64,000 nucleotides of DNA from Mycoplasma miroungirhinis (lineage in GTDB: Bacteria > Bacillota_I > Bacilli_A > Mycoplasmatales > Metamycoplasmataceae): contig NZ_CP053097.1 of assembly GCF_013008815.1 (NCBI RefSeq), forward strand, positions 62,001 through 126,000, read 5' to 3'. The position numbers and the translations under genes were made by a program. The notes beneath the pieces were generated by a model, which was not told the origin of the DNA, searched no databases, and saw only the letters and a program-made list of their open reading frames with translations. Positions 44,028 through 56,146 of this stretch are shown piece by piece; position 1 is the first letter of the stretch; each line of letters starts with the position of its first letter.

Positions 44028-45071
44028 ATGCCTATTAATTTAAAAGGTAGAAGTTTAGATTCAGCTTTAAATTTTACAACAGAAGAAGTAAGATATTTAT
44101 TAGATTTATCTAAAAATTTAAAAAAATCTAAAGAACAAGGATTACATACAAATAATCGTCCTTTAACAGGAAAAAATATTGCTATAATGTTTCAAAAAGA
44201 TTCAACTAGAACACGTTGTGCATTTGAAGTAGCAGCATTTGATTTAGGTGCAGGATGTACTTATATAGGACCTGCAGGAAGTAACTTTGGTAAAAAGGAA
44301 TCAATCGAAGATACTGCTAAAGTATTAGGAAGATTTTATGATGGTATTGAATTCCGTGGATTTAAACAAAGTGACGTTGATGCTTTAGTTAAATATTCAG
44401 GAGTTCCTGTTTGAAATGGTTTAACAGATGCTGAACATCCAACACAAATGTTAGCAGACTATATGACAATGGAAGAACACCTAGGAAATATGAAAGGTAA
44501 AAAAGTTGTTTTTTCAGGAGATATTAAAAACAACGTTGCACGTTCAATTATGATAGGTGGAGCATTTGTTGGAGCTCATGTTGTATTATGTGGACCAGAA
44601 GAAATGTTTGATTTAATTAAAAATGGAGAAGGTTACAAAGAAGTTTTTGATAAAACTCAAGAATTATTTGCTCGTAACGGTGGATCAGTTTCATTTAGTT
44701 CAAATAAATTAGAAGCTGCTAAAAATGCAGATGTAATTTATACAGACGTTTGAGTTTCATTAGGAGAAGATTTCTCATTATTTGGACCTCGTATTGAACA
44801 ATTAAAAGATTTCCAAGTAGATATGAAAATGATTAAAGCTGCCAATGAAGATGTAGTATTCTTACATTGTTTACCAGCTTTCCATGACGATCATACTTTA
44901 TTCTCAAGTGAAATTAAAGAAAAATTTGGAAAACAATATCCTGAAGTTGCAACCGGAGCAATGGAAGTAACAGATGAAGTATTCCAATCAAAACACAATA
45001 AAGCATTTGATCAAGCTGAAAACCGTATGCATACAATTAAAGCAGTTATTTTAGCTACAATAGGATACTAA
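44028..45071 (+). CDS. arcB: Ornithine carbamoyltransferase, catabolic
   Basis: 347 residues. It converts citrulline and phosphate to ornithine and carbamoyl phosphate. Carbamoyl-phosphate motif STRTR at 59-63, [10 protein letters not shown] and HCLPAFHD are all present. ATG 44028 follows AAGGAG; a longer upstream frame is rejected. arcC starts three bases later. Confidence 0.97.
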
Positions 45072-45074
45072 AAT

Positions 45075-46007
45075 ATGTCAAGAATAGTTATTGCATTAGG
45101 TGGAAACGCTTTAGGTAATACACCTAGCGAACAAAAAGAGTTAGTTAAATTACCAGCTAAAAAAATCGCACAATTAGTAAAATCAGGTCACGAAGTAATT
45201 ATTGGACATGGTAATGGACCTCAAGTTGGGATGATTTTTAATGGATTTGTGAATTCACATTCAGTAAATGAAAAATCACCATTAGTTCCATTGCCTGAAT
45301 CAGGAGCAATGAGTCAAGGATACATTGGATACCATATGATTAGTGCTATTACTAATGCTTTTTATGATGAAGGTTTAAAAGATAAAGAAGCTTTATACAT
45401 TTTAACTCAAACATTAGTTGATAAAGATGATGTTGCTTTTAAAAACCCAACAAAACCAATTGGACCATTTTATGCAACACGTGAAGATGCAGAAGCTTCA
45501 AATCCAAATTCAGTAATCGTTGAAGATGCAGGAAGAGGATTTAGAAAAGTTGTTGCTAGTCCATTACCTATTAACTTTGTTGGTATAAACCAAATTAAAA
45601 ATGCTATTTCAGCAGGAGCTACTGTTGTTGTTGGTGGAGGTGGAGGAATTCCTACTATCGCCAATGAAAATGGACACATAGATGGAACAGATGGTGTTAT
45701 TGATAAAGACTTTGCATTAGCAAAATTAGCAAGTTTAATTCACGCAGATTATTTTGTCGTATTAACTGCTATTAATAATGTAATGGTAAATTACAATAAA
45801 CCAGATCAAAAAGCTCTTACAAATGTTACAGTTTCAGAATTAGAAAAATATATCGAAGAAAAACAATTTGCACCAGGAAGTATGTTACCTAAAGTACAAG
45901 CTGCAATTAAATTCGTAAATGAAGGTGGAAAAGCAGCATTTATTGGTGATTTAAAAGATTTAGAAGATATTATTAACGAAAAAACTGGAACAAAAGTAAC
46001 CAAATAA
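45075..46007 (+). CDS. arcC: Carbamate kinase
   Basis: 310 residues. It makes ATP from carbamoyl phosphate and ADP, the energy-yielding step. IALGGNALG, GHGNGPQVG, GGGGGIPTI and LTAINNVMVNY match the family. Co-transcribed with arcB and followed by a terminator. Confidence 0.97.
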   Translation: MSRIVIALGGNALGNTPSEQKELVKLPAKKIAQLVKSGHEVIIGHGNGPQVGMIFNGFVNSHSVNEKSPLVPLPESGAMSQGYIGYHMISAITNAFYDEGLKDKEALYILTQTLVDKDDVAFKNPTKPIGPFYATREDAEASNPNSVIVEDAGRGFRKVVASPLPINFVGINQIKNAISAGATVVVGGGGGIPTIANENGHIDGTDGVIDKDFALAKLASLIHADYFVVLTAINNVMVNYNKPDQKALTNVTVSELEKYIEEKQFAPGSMLPKVQAAIKFVNEGGKAAFIGDLKDLEDIINEKTGTKVTK

Positions 46008-46016
46008 TTATTAAAT

Positions 46017-46049
46017 AAATTCCCTTTTTAGGGGGAATTTTTCTTTTTT
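46017..46049 (+). terminator. arcBC terminator
   Basis: AAATTCCC...GGGGGAATTT hairpin and T run. 46050-46305 is a purine/T-rich stretch with a possible AAAACCAT/ATGGTTTT stem and no gene. Confidence 0.75.
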
Positions 46050-46305
46050 AAGAAAAAAATTTTAAAAACCATCTCAAAAAACAATTGAAAAAATTTTTTT
46101 CAAAAAACAAAATGGTTTTGAAAAAGGTTTTTTAAAAAATTAAAAAGTTAAATTTATGCTCTTTTTTTGATTAAATTTTCACTTTTTACTTTTAACACTA
46201 AAAAAACTATTAATTTTTAAATTTTTTAGAAATTTTTCAAAAAAAATATCTTCAAATTTCTAAATATTTTTATGCTTTTTAGTTGTAAAATCAATGGTGA
46301 AGAAG

Positions 46306-46311
46306 TATAAT
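46306..46311 (+). promoter_or_regulatory. -10 box of the alcohol dehydrogenase gene
   Basis: TATAAT 30 bases before ATG 46342, with TTGTAA about 17 bases upstream as a possible -35. Confidence 0.6.
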
Positions 46312-46341
46312 TAAATTAAGACATAAAAAGAAGGTATATAT

Positions 46342-47394
46342 ATGAAAATGAAAGCATTAGTTTACCACGGTGAACACAAAATTGCATTAGAAGAAGTTGA
46401 CAAACCAACATTAAAAAGACCTGAAGATGCAATTGTAAAAATTATTAAAACCACTATTTGTGGAACAGACCTAGGTATTTACAAAGGAAAAAACCCTGAA
46501 GTAGCTGACGGTAGAATTTTAGGACACGAAGGAATTGGAGTTGTTGAAGAAGTAGGTTCAGCAGTTACAACCGTTAAACCAGGAGATAAAGTTTTAATTT
46601 CTTGTGTAACTCCTTGTGGAAAATGTGACAATTGTAGAAAACAATTATATTCACACTGTAGAGATGAAGAAGGTGGATGAAAATTTGGTTATATGGTTAA
46701 TGGAACACAAGCTGAATACATCAGAGTTCCACATGCAAATAATTCATTATATAAATATCCTGATACAATATCAGATGAAGAAGCAGTTATGTTAAGTGAT
46801 GCTCTTCCTACAGGACACGAAATTGGTGTAAAATACGGGCAAGTTAAACCTGGAGATACTATCGCAATAGTTGGAGCAGGACCAGTAGGAATGGGAGTAT
46901 TATTAACATCGCAATTATATTCACCAGCTAAAATTATTGTTATTGACTTTGACAAAAACAGATTGAAAAAAGCTTTAGAATTAGGTGCTACACATACATT
47001 AGTACCAACTGATAACATTGTAGAAGAAGTTAAGAAAATTTCAGGTGGAGATGGTATTGATGTTGCTATTGAAGCAGTTGGAGTACCTGCAACATGAAAT
47101 ACATGTCAACAAATAGTAAAACCTGGTGGACATATTTCAGTAGTTGGAGTACATGGTAAAAAAGTAGATTTCAATGTTGAAAATCTATGAATTAAAAACT
47201 TAACAATTACAACTGGATTAGTAAATACAGATACAACTCCATTATTAATTAATGCAGTTGCAACTAAAAAATTACCAGTTGATAAATTAGTAACACACTA
47301 CTTCAACTTAAGTGATATTATGAAAGCATACGAAACATTCTTAAACGCTGCAGATACAGAAGCAATGAAAGTGTTAATCGACGCTCAAAAATAA
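46342..47394 (+). CDS. adh: Zinc-dependent alcohol dehydrogenase
   Basis: 350 residues of the medium-chain family. It oxidises or reduces small alcohols/aldehydes with NAD(P). Catalytic zinc ligands in CGTDLGIYKG and GHEGIGVVEEVG, four-Cys structural zinc site CGKCDNCRKQLYSHC, and nucleotide-binding VGAGPVGMG. AAGAAGG precedes the ATG. It stands alone between terminators. Confidence 0.93.
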
Positions 47395-47404
47395 AATACA
47401 AATA

Positions 47405-47440
47405 AAAATTCCCCGTGTGGGAATTTTAATATTTTTTTTA
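47405..47440 (+). terminator. adh terminator
   Basis: AAAATTCCCC-GTGT-GGGAATTTT hairpin followed by a T run. 47441-47554 holds no gene. Confidence 0.8.
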
Positions 47441-47554
47441 AATTCATCTATAACTAAAATCGCAAGCTAATTAATTAGTAACATAACTTAAATTAAAAAC
47501 ACTAAAAAAGTTCAAAAACATACTATAATAGTTAATTATCTCACAAATGCAAAT

Positions 47555-47580
47555 TAAAAATTCCCAGGCGGGAATTTTTA
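47555..47580 (-). terminator. nox terminator
   Basis: TAAAAATTCCC-AGGC-GGGAATTTTTA hairpin just past the nox stop. Its stem is nearly the same as the adh terminator 150 bases away. Confidence 0.7.
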
Positions 47581-47584
47581 ATAT

Positions 47585-48958
47585 TTATTTTTTGTAGTTA
47601 ATTCCTAGAGCTTTTAACATAGGAACTAAGAAGAAATTAAATGGTTTATTAAAGTGTGGTAAGAAGTAAACATCTGTTAAAGCAATTTCAGGTAATGTTA
47701 GATTTTTTTGTAATGCTAGAGCAAACATATAAATAACTTCAGTATGAATTGCTTTTCCTCAACTTCCAATTTGTACACCTAGAAGTTTAAATGTTTTTGG
47801 ATTATAAACAATTTTACATGCAACTTTTTCATATTCATCCATAAATTCTGGTCTATCATTATCTTCTCAATAAACTTCTTCTACTTCATCAGCTTCAAAT
47901 CCTGATTTTAAAGCCATTGTTTTTGTTAAACCAGTTGATGCATAATGACAATTGAATACATTAATTGCATTTGTACCTGCAACACCAGGGAAACCTACAT
48001 TAACATTTGCTAAATGTAAAGCAGCAACTAAACCACTTTTTACAGCATTTGTAGCTAAAGCTGTATGTGTTGGTTTATTTGTTACTTTATTTAATAAAGC
48101 ACATGAATCTCCAACAGCATAAATATCTTTATCAGTTACTGTTCTATTAAATTCATCAACAACGATAGCACCATTAGGTAATTTTTCTACATCACTTAAT
48201 GCATCTGTATTAGGTTTAAATCCAATTGATAAAATAACTAGATCAGCATCATATTCACCTTTATCTGTAACAACACTTGATACATGTATTCCATCTTTAC
48301 TTTTGAATTCTTTAACTGATTCTCCTAAATGTAAATTAACACCATCAGCTACCATGTTTTTTTGCATTATATCTGTAAATTCTGGATCAAAATAATTTGG
48401 TGTTACTCTTTCTTGTAAATCAATTAAAGTAACTTTTTTATTTTTCTTAACAAAAGCCTCTACTAATTCCACTCCAATGTATCCAGCACCTACTACAACA
48501 ACATTTTTGATTTTGTCATCATTTGCTTTTTCTACAATTTCTTGTGCATGTTGGAATAATTTTGATAAGACAATATTTTTATATTCTCTTCCAGGGAAAT
48601 TTGGTTCAATAGGTCAAGTTCCACCTGCAAACACTAATTTGTCATATGTATCTGTAAATTCACGATTATTTTTTAAATCTTTAACAATTAATGTTTTATT
48701 TGTTCTATCGATTTTAATAACTTCGTGATTTGTTTTTAAATTTACTCCATATTCATTTTTTAAAATGTCAGGATTTGAATAAAATAAACCATTTGGGTCT
48801 TCAAACATTCCACTTACTCAAACTGCAATTCCACATCCTAAAAATGAAACATTGTCATTTCTATCATATGCAGTTATTTCAGCATTTGGATTAACTGTTT
48901 TTAATGTTCTTAAAAAGCTAGTACCAGCGTGGTTAGCTCCGATTAAAATGATTTTCAT
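47585..48958 (-). CDS. nox: NADH oxidase (CoA-disulfide reductase family)
   Basis: 457 residues. It re-oxidises NADH with oxygen, normally to water. FAD motif LIGANHAGTSF, redox Cys C42 in SFLGCGIAVW, NADH-binding VVVGAGYIGVELVEAF and ATNAVKSG; AVGDSCAL is the second FAD contact. With adh it could keep NAD balanced. A TATAAT at 48996-49001 drives it; GAGAGAGAA lies before the ATG. Confidence 0.94.
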
Positions 48959-49216
48959 AATTCTCTCTCTTAAATTTTTTATTTTTTATATATTAATTAT
49001 ACATTGTTTTTTAATATGCAAATTTTAGAATTATTTAAATATTGGAAATTACAAATAAAAAATGTAAAATTGTGTTGAATTTAACAAAAAATGTCATTGT
49101 TTTTTAAACCTATTAAAGGTTACTTTTTTTTGTTAATTTATTTTATTTATACTTTTTTATTTGGTTATTTTTGTTTTTGTGTTAAATTTTTAAATGTATT
49201 AATATTTATTAATACT

Positions 49217-49222
49217 TATAAT
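49217..49222 (+). promoter_or_regulatory. -10 box of the p37-type transporter operon
   Basis: TATAAT 51 bases before ATG 49274. The intergenic stretch 48959-49273 holds this and the divergent nox promoter only. Confidence 0.6.
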
Positions 49223-49273
49223 ATACATTATTAAAACATTACATATTACATATTTAGAATTTAAGGGAAAAAA

Positions 49274-50626
49274 ATGAAAAAGAATAAAAAATTTATATTT
49301 TCAATAGCTACTGTTTCTTTAGTAGCTTCATTAGTAGCAATGCCTATAGTTGCTGCTTCATGTTCAACAAATGCTAAAACATCAAATCAAGCAAATGTTG
49401 CTAATTTCTTGATAAAAGCAAATGGTTACACAGATGCAATGGTAAAACTAGATGTTGAAACTGCTACACTTGCAGGTGGTTGAGGTGATACAAGATCATT
49501 ACTAAAAGGAAAAGATGGAAGAGAAACATTAGTTGTTGTTGGTGCAACACAAATAGTAGCAAATGATGGTATTCAAGCAAAAGGAAGTTTAAAAAGAACA
49601 GATGTTGAAGCTGTTAAAAAAATGTTCCAAGATGCTGTTTTAGATAAAGAAAATAAAAATTTATATATTAATGTTAAAGATAAAAAAGGTGTAGAAAAAG
49701 AAAAATTTGTATTTAGTGTATATGATCATGGTAACTATTCATCAATTGCTGAAGATGCAAAAATTTCAGTAGATACCAAAGGTACAGAAGTAAATGCTTA
49801 CCAAACTGCATTAGTTGATGGAGGAGATTATTTTGAAAAAACAGAATCTGGAGAATTTAAAAGAAAATCAAATACTCCAAAACTAAAAATTCGATTCATT
49901 CCTTCAAATGATCCAGCTGGTGTTGGACAAGCAAGCAAAAAACTTGAAACTTACTTAAATAAAAAAGGATTCAATGTTAATATTACAGTAGCAACTGACT
50001 ATAATGCAGCAGCATTAAGTTTAAAAAATGGTTCAATTGACATCGCATTCTTACCTGCAGGTTCATGAGCAAAAGAAGCAACAGGAACAAACTTTATTTT
50101 ATCAGCTGGAAGAGATGTACAAGTAGTGGATCCATATGTTTCAGTAAATAACACTACTACTCCTGCATTTGAAAATGAAAAATTATTAGTTAATGCTCTT
50201 AATGGTTATAAAACATTTAATGAAAAAAATAAAATAAAACAAATAAAAGATGGAAAAGAAACAACTGAATCAAGAGATTTATATGTTCCTAAAACTAGTG
50301 ATTTAGCTGCAACAGCAGCAGATCCAGAACACGGATATACAGAAGAATTAAAATCTAAAGTTGATGCTTTAATTACTGAAGGAAAAGGAAACTTACCAGT
50401 TGTAGGTTACTACCGTTCATACATTATGGCTAAAAAAGATTCACCTATAGCTAAAAAAATTGAACAAGCATTAAATGAACAAGGTTCAAATTGAAAATTA
50501 AACTGAGATGAAGTTAAAGATTTAATAAAATACGCTTATACATCTACTACTTCATCAGCTTCATATATTTTCCCAGAAGCATGATTTAAAAAACATTTTA
50601 TTGGATTTAAAACCTTTCAAGGATAA
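49274..50626 (+). CDS. p37/Cypl-type substrate-binding lipoprotein (PhnD family)
   Basis: 450 residues. Signal peptide with lipobox VAASC (Cys about 30). The PhnD-like core is plain: KLKIRFIPSNDPAG, NVNITVATDYNAAALSLKNG, IDIAFLPAGSWAKEA. The order binding protein, ATPase, long permease matches the M. hyorhinis p37-p29-p69 operon. p37 there was reported to bind thiamine pyrophosphate, so a phosphonate role should not be assumed. Confidence 0.88.
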
Positions 50627-50632
50627 TTTAAA

Positions 50633-51535
50633 GTGAAAAAATCAGAAATAAATTTTAATGTTAAAATTTCTTTAGAAAATAAAACTAATGAAACAACAGA
50701 TTGAAATATAGATTGAACAGATGTTAATAAAACTTATCCTAATGGAAAAAAAGGTTTAACAGATGTTAACCTTTCTATAAAACAAGGAGAATTTGTTGCA
50801 ATTATTGGTCTTTCAGGTGCTGGTAAAACCACACTATTAAAAACCGTTAATAAAATCAATGAAATATCAACAGGAACTTTACAAGTAGGACCTTATAACG
50901 TAAATCAATTAAAAGGTAAAAATTTAAGAAAATTTAGAACTAAAGTAGGAATAGTTTTCCAAGGTTATAATTTAATTGATAATATAAGTGTTTTACAAAA
51001 CGTGCTAGCTGCAAGATTACCACAAATGAATTCTTTTCGAGCATTTATAGGTTGATATAAAAAAGAAGATATTCACTTTGCTTATCAATGTTTAGCAAAA
51101 GTAAATATTTTAGAAAATGCTTATGATAAAGCTAAAGATTTAAGTGGTGGACAAATGCAACGTGTTGCATTAGCACGTACTTTAGCTCAAAAACCTAAAA
51201 TCATTTTAGCCGATGAACCAGTAGGTGCATTAGATCCTATAATGGCTAAATCAGTAATGGATGGTTTTTTACTTGTTAATAAAATGGATAAAATTACAGT
51301 TTTAGCTAATCTACACCATGTTGATTTAGCGTTACAATATGCAGATCGTATTATTGGGGTTAAAAAAGGAAAAATTGTTTTTGATAACACTTGAGATATT
51401 GTAAATTTAGAAGTATTAAAAAATATTTATGGTGAACAACTAGAACAATTTGATGAACAACAATTTGTTGAAACTAAACGTAAAAGAGAAATAATACAAG
51501 AAGAAATAGAAACAAAAATTAAGGAATTTAAATAA
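50633..51535 (+). CDS. phnC: ABC transporter ATP-binding protein (p29/PhnC type)
   Basis: 300 residues from GTG 50633. Walker [12 protein letters not shown]-loop VFQGYN, signature LSGGQMQR, Walker B IILADEP, and a switch region LHHVDLAL. Six bases follow the lipoprotein stop; its TAA overlaps the permease ATG. N-terminal 45 residues before the ABC core are poorly conserved. Confidence 0.92.
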
Positions 51536-53709
51536 TGCAACAAACAATGTTTAAATTCAAAAGAGTAAAAACAAATATTATTGAATATTTTAGTCCTAAA
51601 TTTATTGACATAAATGGCCAAAAAGTAACTAAAAAATTTCCATTTTTATTAATATCTACTATTTTAGCAAGTATTATTATTGTTATTTTACTCTTTATAA
51701 GAATAAAACCAGATTTTCAAAATTCTAAAACTTTTGGTAGTTTACTTGCTAATTTCTTTGATTTAAGTACAAATGCAGAAATCGGTGAAAAAAATGATAT
51801 AACAGCTGCAGATACAGCAAAAGAAAGTTTAAGATTACTTTGACAAACTATATCATATTCAATTTTAGGAACTATTTTAGGAATTGTCATTAGTATCCCT
51901 ATTGCTTTATTAAGTTCTAAAAACTTCATAAAAACTCCATTAATTTACTTACCAATGCGTGCATTTATGAGTGTGATTAGAACTATTCCTCCAATTGTTT
52001 ATGCTTATATTATTTACTTTATTTTATCTCCATCATTAGTTGCAAGTATTTCTATTGCTATATTTGTAACTTCATTAATGGCTAAATGATTATATGAAGA
52101 TTTAGATACTTATGATGTAAGTAGTTATTATGGTTTACAATCTATTGGTAATAAAAAATTAATAGCATTTAAAACATCTATTTTACCTTACTTAATGAAA
52201 AGAATTGTAAGTTATGGATTTTATAGTTTTGAAATGGTTGTGCGTTTTGCTGCAATTTTAAGTATTATCGGAATCGCAACAATCGGACAATTAATGGCTG
52301 ATGAATATGCTGTACCTAGAAATTTCGGCCATTTATCAATTGCAATCTGAATTTTAATTGCATTTATGATAATTTTAGAATTTTTTACATTTTTTGTTAA
52401 AAAATGAATTTTAGATTACAGAGCAAAACATCCTAAAATAAATGAAAATGCTGATTTTGAAACAAGATTAAAACAATTAAAACAACAAAAACCAAAAAAC
52501 ATTTATATAAAAGTAATAGTATCAATTTTAGTATTTGCTTTATTTATAACTTCTTTATTTTCAATTGATTTTACCCTTGCAAATAGAGAAGGATTATCTT
52601 ATTTTAGAGAAGGAATTAATAATTTATTCCATCCAAATTGAAGTGTATTTCAATGAGATAGTGGTGATAATCCTATTATTTTAGGATTTGAAGCATTAGC
52701 AATTGCTATTCTTGCAAGTATAATAGGTTTATTCTTAAGCTTAATTTTAGGAATCTTAGCATCAAGAAAAATAACTGGAACATATGTATCATTAATTTTT
52801 AAATTTATGATTATTTCATTAAGAGCTATTCCAACATTTACTTATGCATTAATCTTTTTACTATGACAAAAAGATTCAATTATTTGAGCTGGGGTATTAG
52901 CTTTAGGTATTCATAGTATTGGGATGCTAGGAAAACTTATAAATGAAAGTGTTGATAAAATTGATGATAAACTATTTCAATCTCTTGATAGTGTTGGTTG
53001 TTCAACATGAACTAAAATCCGTGTTGGAGTTTTAAAAGAAATATTACCACAAACTTTATCTAATTTTTTATACAGAATTGAAATTAATTTTAAATCTACA
53101 GTTGTAATAGGAGCTGTTGGAGCTTGTGATTATGGTCAACAAATTAATATTTATTCAATAGATATTAATAATTGAAATAGTTTAAGTTCATATTTAATAT
53201 TTACTATTGTTTTATTATTAATAATTGAACAAATTTCTAATATTTTAAGAAAAAAAATAATGTATGGTTATTTCTTTGAGGAAAATACTTTTTTCAAAAA
53301 ACTGTTAAGAACCAAACTTCTAGCAAAATCATTAGCAATTTCAGCTTATTCAAAAATACCATTTATTTATGATAATCGTATTGCTAAATTTGAAATCGCA
53401 AAATTTAGAAATTTTTTAAATAATAAATATTGTTTAGATAAAACTCTTAATTTAAAAGATTCAAAAACAATATCTGAACAACATAAACTAGTAATAAAAG
53501 AATTTAAACAACAAAATCATTTAATTTTATTAGATGTTAAAGAAATTAAGAAAACTGCATTTTTAACTAATTGAAAAGAAAATTCAAGACAATTAGCAAA
53601 TTGAAAAATTTTCAAAAAATTAAAATATGCATTAAGAGCAGCAGATAAATCTGTATCTAAATATTTTGAAACTAAATCACAAGAAACTTTAAGTTATGTT
53701 AATAAATAA
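51535..53709 (+). CDS. phnE: ABC transporter permease, two fused domains (p69/PhnE type)
   Basis: 724 residues, about twice a normal PhnE. Two permease repeats are visible: first RTIPPIVYAYIIYF, second RAIPTFTYALIFLLW, each followed by an EAA-type loop (KTSILPYLMKR and VGVLKEILPQTLSN). A charged tail of about 150 residues follows. A single polypeptide thus supplies both halves of the channel. Confidence 0.92.
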
Positions 53710-54619
53710 ATTAAAACAATTTTGAAACTTCATTTTAGAATCAAAATATATTACCTTATTAACTCATATAGAACCTGATGGCGATACATTAGGTAGTGCT
53801 GTTGCTTTAAAAGAATTAATTTTATTAAATTCAACAAACATAAAAGAAGTTGAAATTTCTGGTGCAGATTATCCTCGTAATTTAATGTTTTTATTGAATA
53901 AAACACCTTCTTTAGTAAGTGATGAATTTTTTAACAAAAGTTTAAAAATAGTAGTTGATACTTCAACAAAATCAAGAATATATGATCAAAGAGTAGTAAC
54001 TCAAGAAGCCATTAAAATAGATCATCATCCTCAAGAAAATGATTGATTATTTGAAATCGGTGGAGATAATTGACCTGCAACTGGACAATTAATTGCTTTG
54101 TTAATTAAACATCTTAATTTAAAAACTAATCATTTAGTGCTTGAAGCTGTTGCTGTAGCGATTTTAACAGATACCGAATTTTTTAAGGAAAGAAACATTA
54201 ATTCTAAAACTTTTGAAGCCATGAGTGAACTTTTAAAAAGAGGTTTAGATTATCCAAAATTGCTTCAAAAAATGCAATTAAATGAACAAGAAAATCAATT
54301 GATTTTTGATATTTGTACAAATAAACAAGTTAATAAAAATGTTTCTTGAGTTATTTCTAATCAAATAGTCACAAATGATTTAGCTAGGCCACTTGTTGCT
54401 AAATTTGTAGAAATAACTACAACCGAAATAGCATTAGCATTTTTAAAAAGAATGCAAGGTGATTATCGTGTTGAAATAAGATCAAAAGGGAATTTTGATG
54501 TATCTAAAATAGCATTTTATTTTGGTGGTGGTGGTCATCATAATTCAGCTGGTTTTATAGTTAATAACCAAGATGAAATTAATAATGTTATTACATATAT
54601 TGATAATTTAAAAAATTAA
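53696..54619 (+). CDS. DHH/DHHA1 phosphoesterase (NrnA/MgpA-like)
   Basis: 307 residues. HIEPDGDTLGS, VVDTS and IDHHPQEND carry the metal ligands; the C-terminal FYFGGGGHHNSAGF is the DHHA1 motif. Expected to degrade short oligoribonucleotides or cyclic dinucleotide products (pAp, pApA). The start overlaps the permease by 14 bases and is read as MLINKLKQFW; a UGA Trp follows. Confidence 0.9.
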
Positions 54620-54633
54620 ACCTTTAAATAGAC

Positions 54634-54671
54634 AAAAAAAGACTCAGAATCAAAAGGATTGAGTCTTTTTT
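54634..54671. terminator. Bidirectional terminator
   Basis: AAAAAAGACTCA...TGAGTCTTTTTT hairpin between the convergent DHH and deaminase genes. Confidence 0.85.
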
Positions 54672-54695
54672 GTTTCATTTTGAAACTATTTTTAT

Positions 54696-55238
54696 TTATT
54701 TTTCAACGATTTCAATATCAAAATCGTTATCTAATTTGATTAATTCAACACCCATAGTTTTTAAAATATATAAACTACTTTCTCATTCTTCAGTATCATT
54801 TAAATATTCTTGTGTATAAACAACCCTTTTTATTTTAGATTGAACAATTAATTTAGCACAATTAAAACAAGGTGAATGTGTTATATAAATAGTTGAATTA
54901 GATTTTATATTACTATTAGTTAAATTTGCATTAATAATTGCATTAGCTTCTGCATGTACTACGTAAGTATATTTTGAATTTTTAATATCGTCTTTTGTTT
55001 TTGGTCTTTCTCAACTAAAAATTTTATCATTATCTATATTTTCATTTTCATCATCTTGATTAAGACTTTTAGGCATTCCGTTATAACCTACACTAATAAC
55101 ATGATTTGTATCACTTACAATACAAGCTCCAACTTTGGTAGTTGGATCTTTTGAACGCATAGCTGATAATTTAGCAAGAGACATAAAGTAATAATCTCAT
55201 TTCAAACTACCATTTTCAGTTAAAAATATTTTTTTCAT
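54696..55238 (-). CDS. comEB: Deoxycytidylate (dCMP) deaminase
   Basis: 180 residues, ComEB-like. It converts dCMP to dUMP, feeding thymidylate synthesis. Zinc ligands in VVHAEANAI and SPCFNCAK; MSLAKLSAMRSKDPTTKVGACIV is the typical N-terminal region. An insert of about 30 residues holds extra acidic residues. A TGnTAAAAT -10 box six bases before the ATG implies a leaderless mRNA. Confidence 0.93.
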
Positions 55239-55244
55239 TACTTA

Positions 55245-55250
55245 ATTTTA
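55245..55250 (-). promoter_or_regulatory. Extended -10 box of the dCMP deaminase gene, leaderless
   Basis: TGTGGTAAAAT (TG-n-TAAAAT) on the minus strand, six bases from ATG 55238. Confidence 0.5.
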
Positions 55251-55262
55251 CCACAAGATAAT

Positions 55263-55370
55263 AAAAAACATAGCAACCCCCGCAGCTGTTGCTAAATATT
55301 ATTCATTGAAATAAGGATATTTTCCTCGGTAAGACATTTACAATAAATCCAATCACTATATGATCGAATC
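55263..55370 (-). ncRNA. Candidate structured small RNA 1
   Basis: A minus-strand TATAAT at 55377-55382 would start a transcript near 55370. About 75 bases on, the hairpin TAGCAAC...GTTGCTA (55271-55294) with a T run ends it. The body can form an ATTGtAAA/TTTCAAT stem enclosing GGAAAATATCC. No open frame of note. I do not recognise a known family; it lacks SRP RNA and tmRNA features. Confidence 0.5.
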
Positions 55371-55400
55371 TAGATTATTATATCATAATTTTTTTATATT

Positions 55401-56114
55401 TTAAGGTAATTTTATTATAAATAATTTATTATGTTTGTTTAGATATTGAGAATGACTTTTTTTATCTTTTTTATTTCATAAATAAAATAAATGATTAGCT
55501 AAAAAATCGCTAGCTCTGATTAGATAATGACTTTTTGAATCTAAATATTTTAATTCTATATTTTTTACGGTTGGGATTATTCCTTCTCTAAAATTTAAAA
55601 ATTTTTCATCGTATTTTCCAAACTTTAATTCTTTCTTTATTGATTGACACAATTCATATCAACCAGATGTTGAAGTAGGTCTTTGATCTAGGAAAAAATT
55701 AATAGAATTTATTTCTTCTAAAGAAATTACATTTTGTTCTGCTAAGAATAATAAAAATTCTTTAACTCCTCGAGAATATGCATAATCTTGAAAAGATTGT
55801 TTATGAAATTTGTTATTCATAATTCTATCATACACTTTATTTAAGTCTATTACAATAGCAAATTTGTAATAACTGTTTATTACATTCAACAATCTTCTTT
55901 TATATTTTGGAGCTGTGTTATATGCTTTTAATTCGCTTTTATTATCAATTTTTAAAATACTTTTAATATTCATTTCGACGTTTCTATATTTTAATAAAAC
56001 ATTGTTATAATCTTTATTATTAAGAATTATTACACCTGCTAATATATAATATCTGTTATTTTTAGAATCGAAAACTCCAGATTCATCACTAAAAATTTTT
56101 AAATTCATAGACAT
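55401..56114 (-). CDS. DUF3800 domain protein
   Basis: 237 residues. The start FSDESGVFD...RYYILAGVII and the later NFFLDQRPTSTSG match DUF3800, predicted RNase H-like proteins often found near mobile or defence genes. RASDFLANHLF near the C-terminus fits the family's last acidic motif. A TATAAT eight bases before the first ATG implies a leaderless mRNA. It lies between two small-RNA candidates on the same strand. Role unknown. Confidence 0.8.
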
Positions 56115-56122
56115 ACTTTAAT

Positions 56123-56128
56123 ATTATA
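56123..56128 (-). promoter_or_regulatory. -10 box of the DUF3800 gene, leaderless
   Basis: TATAAT on the minus strand, eight bases from ATG 56114. Confidence 0.55.
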
Positions 56129-56146
56129 ATAATTTAAAATAAAACA

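Noticed and set aside
49274-53709. Phosphonate uptake operon
   Set aside because: Domain names are PhnD/C/E, but gene order and the fused permease match the mycoplasma p37-p29-p69 system, for which phosphonate transport is not established.
55263-55370. Transcription attenuator or riboswitch for the dCMP deaminase gene
   Set aside because: A terminator just before a gene suggested this, but the gene has its own extended -10 box downstream of the terminator. I found no purine, preQ1 or other riboswitch core I recognise.
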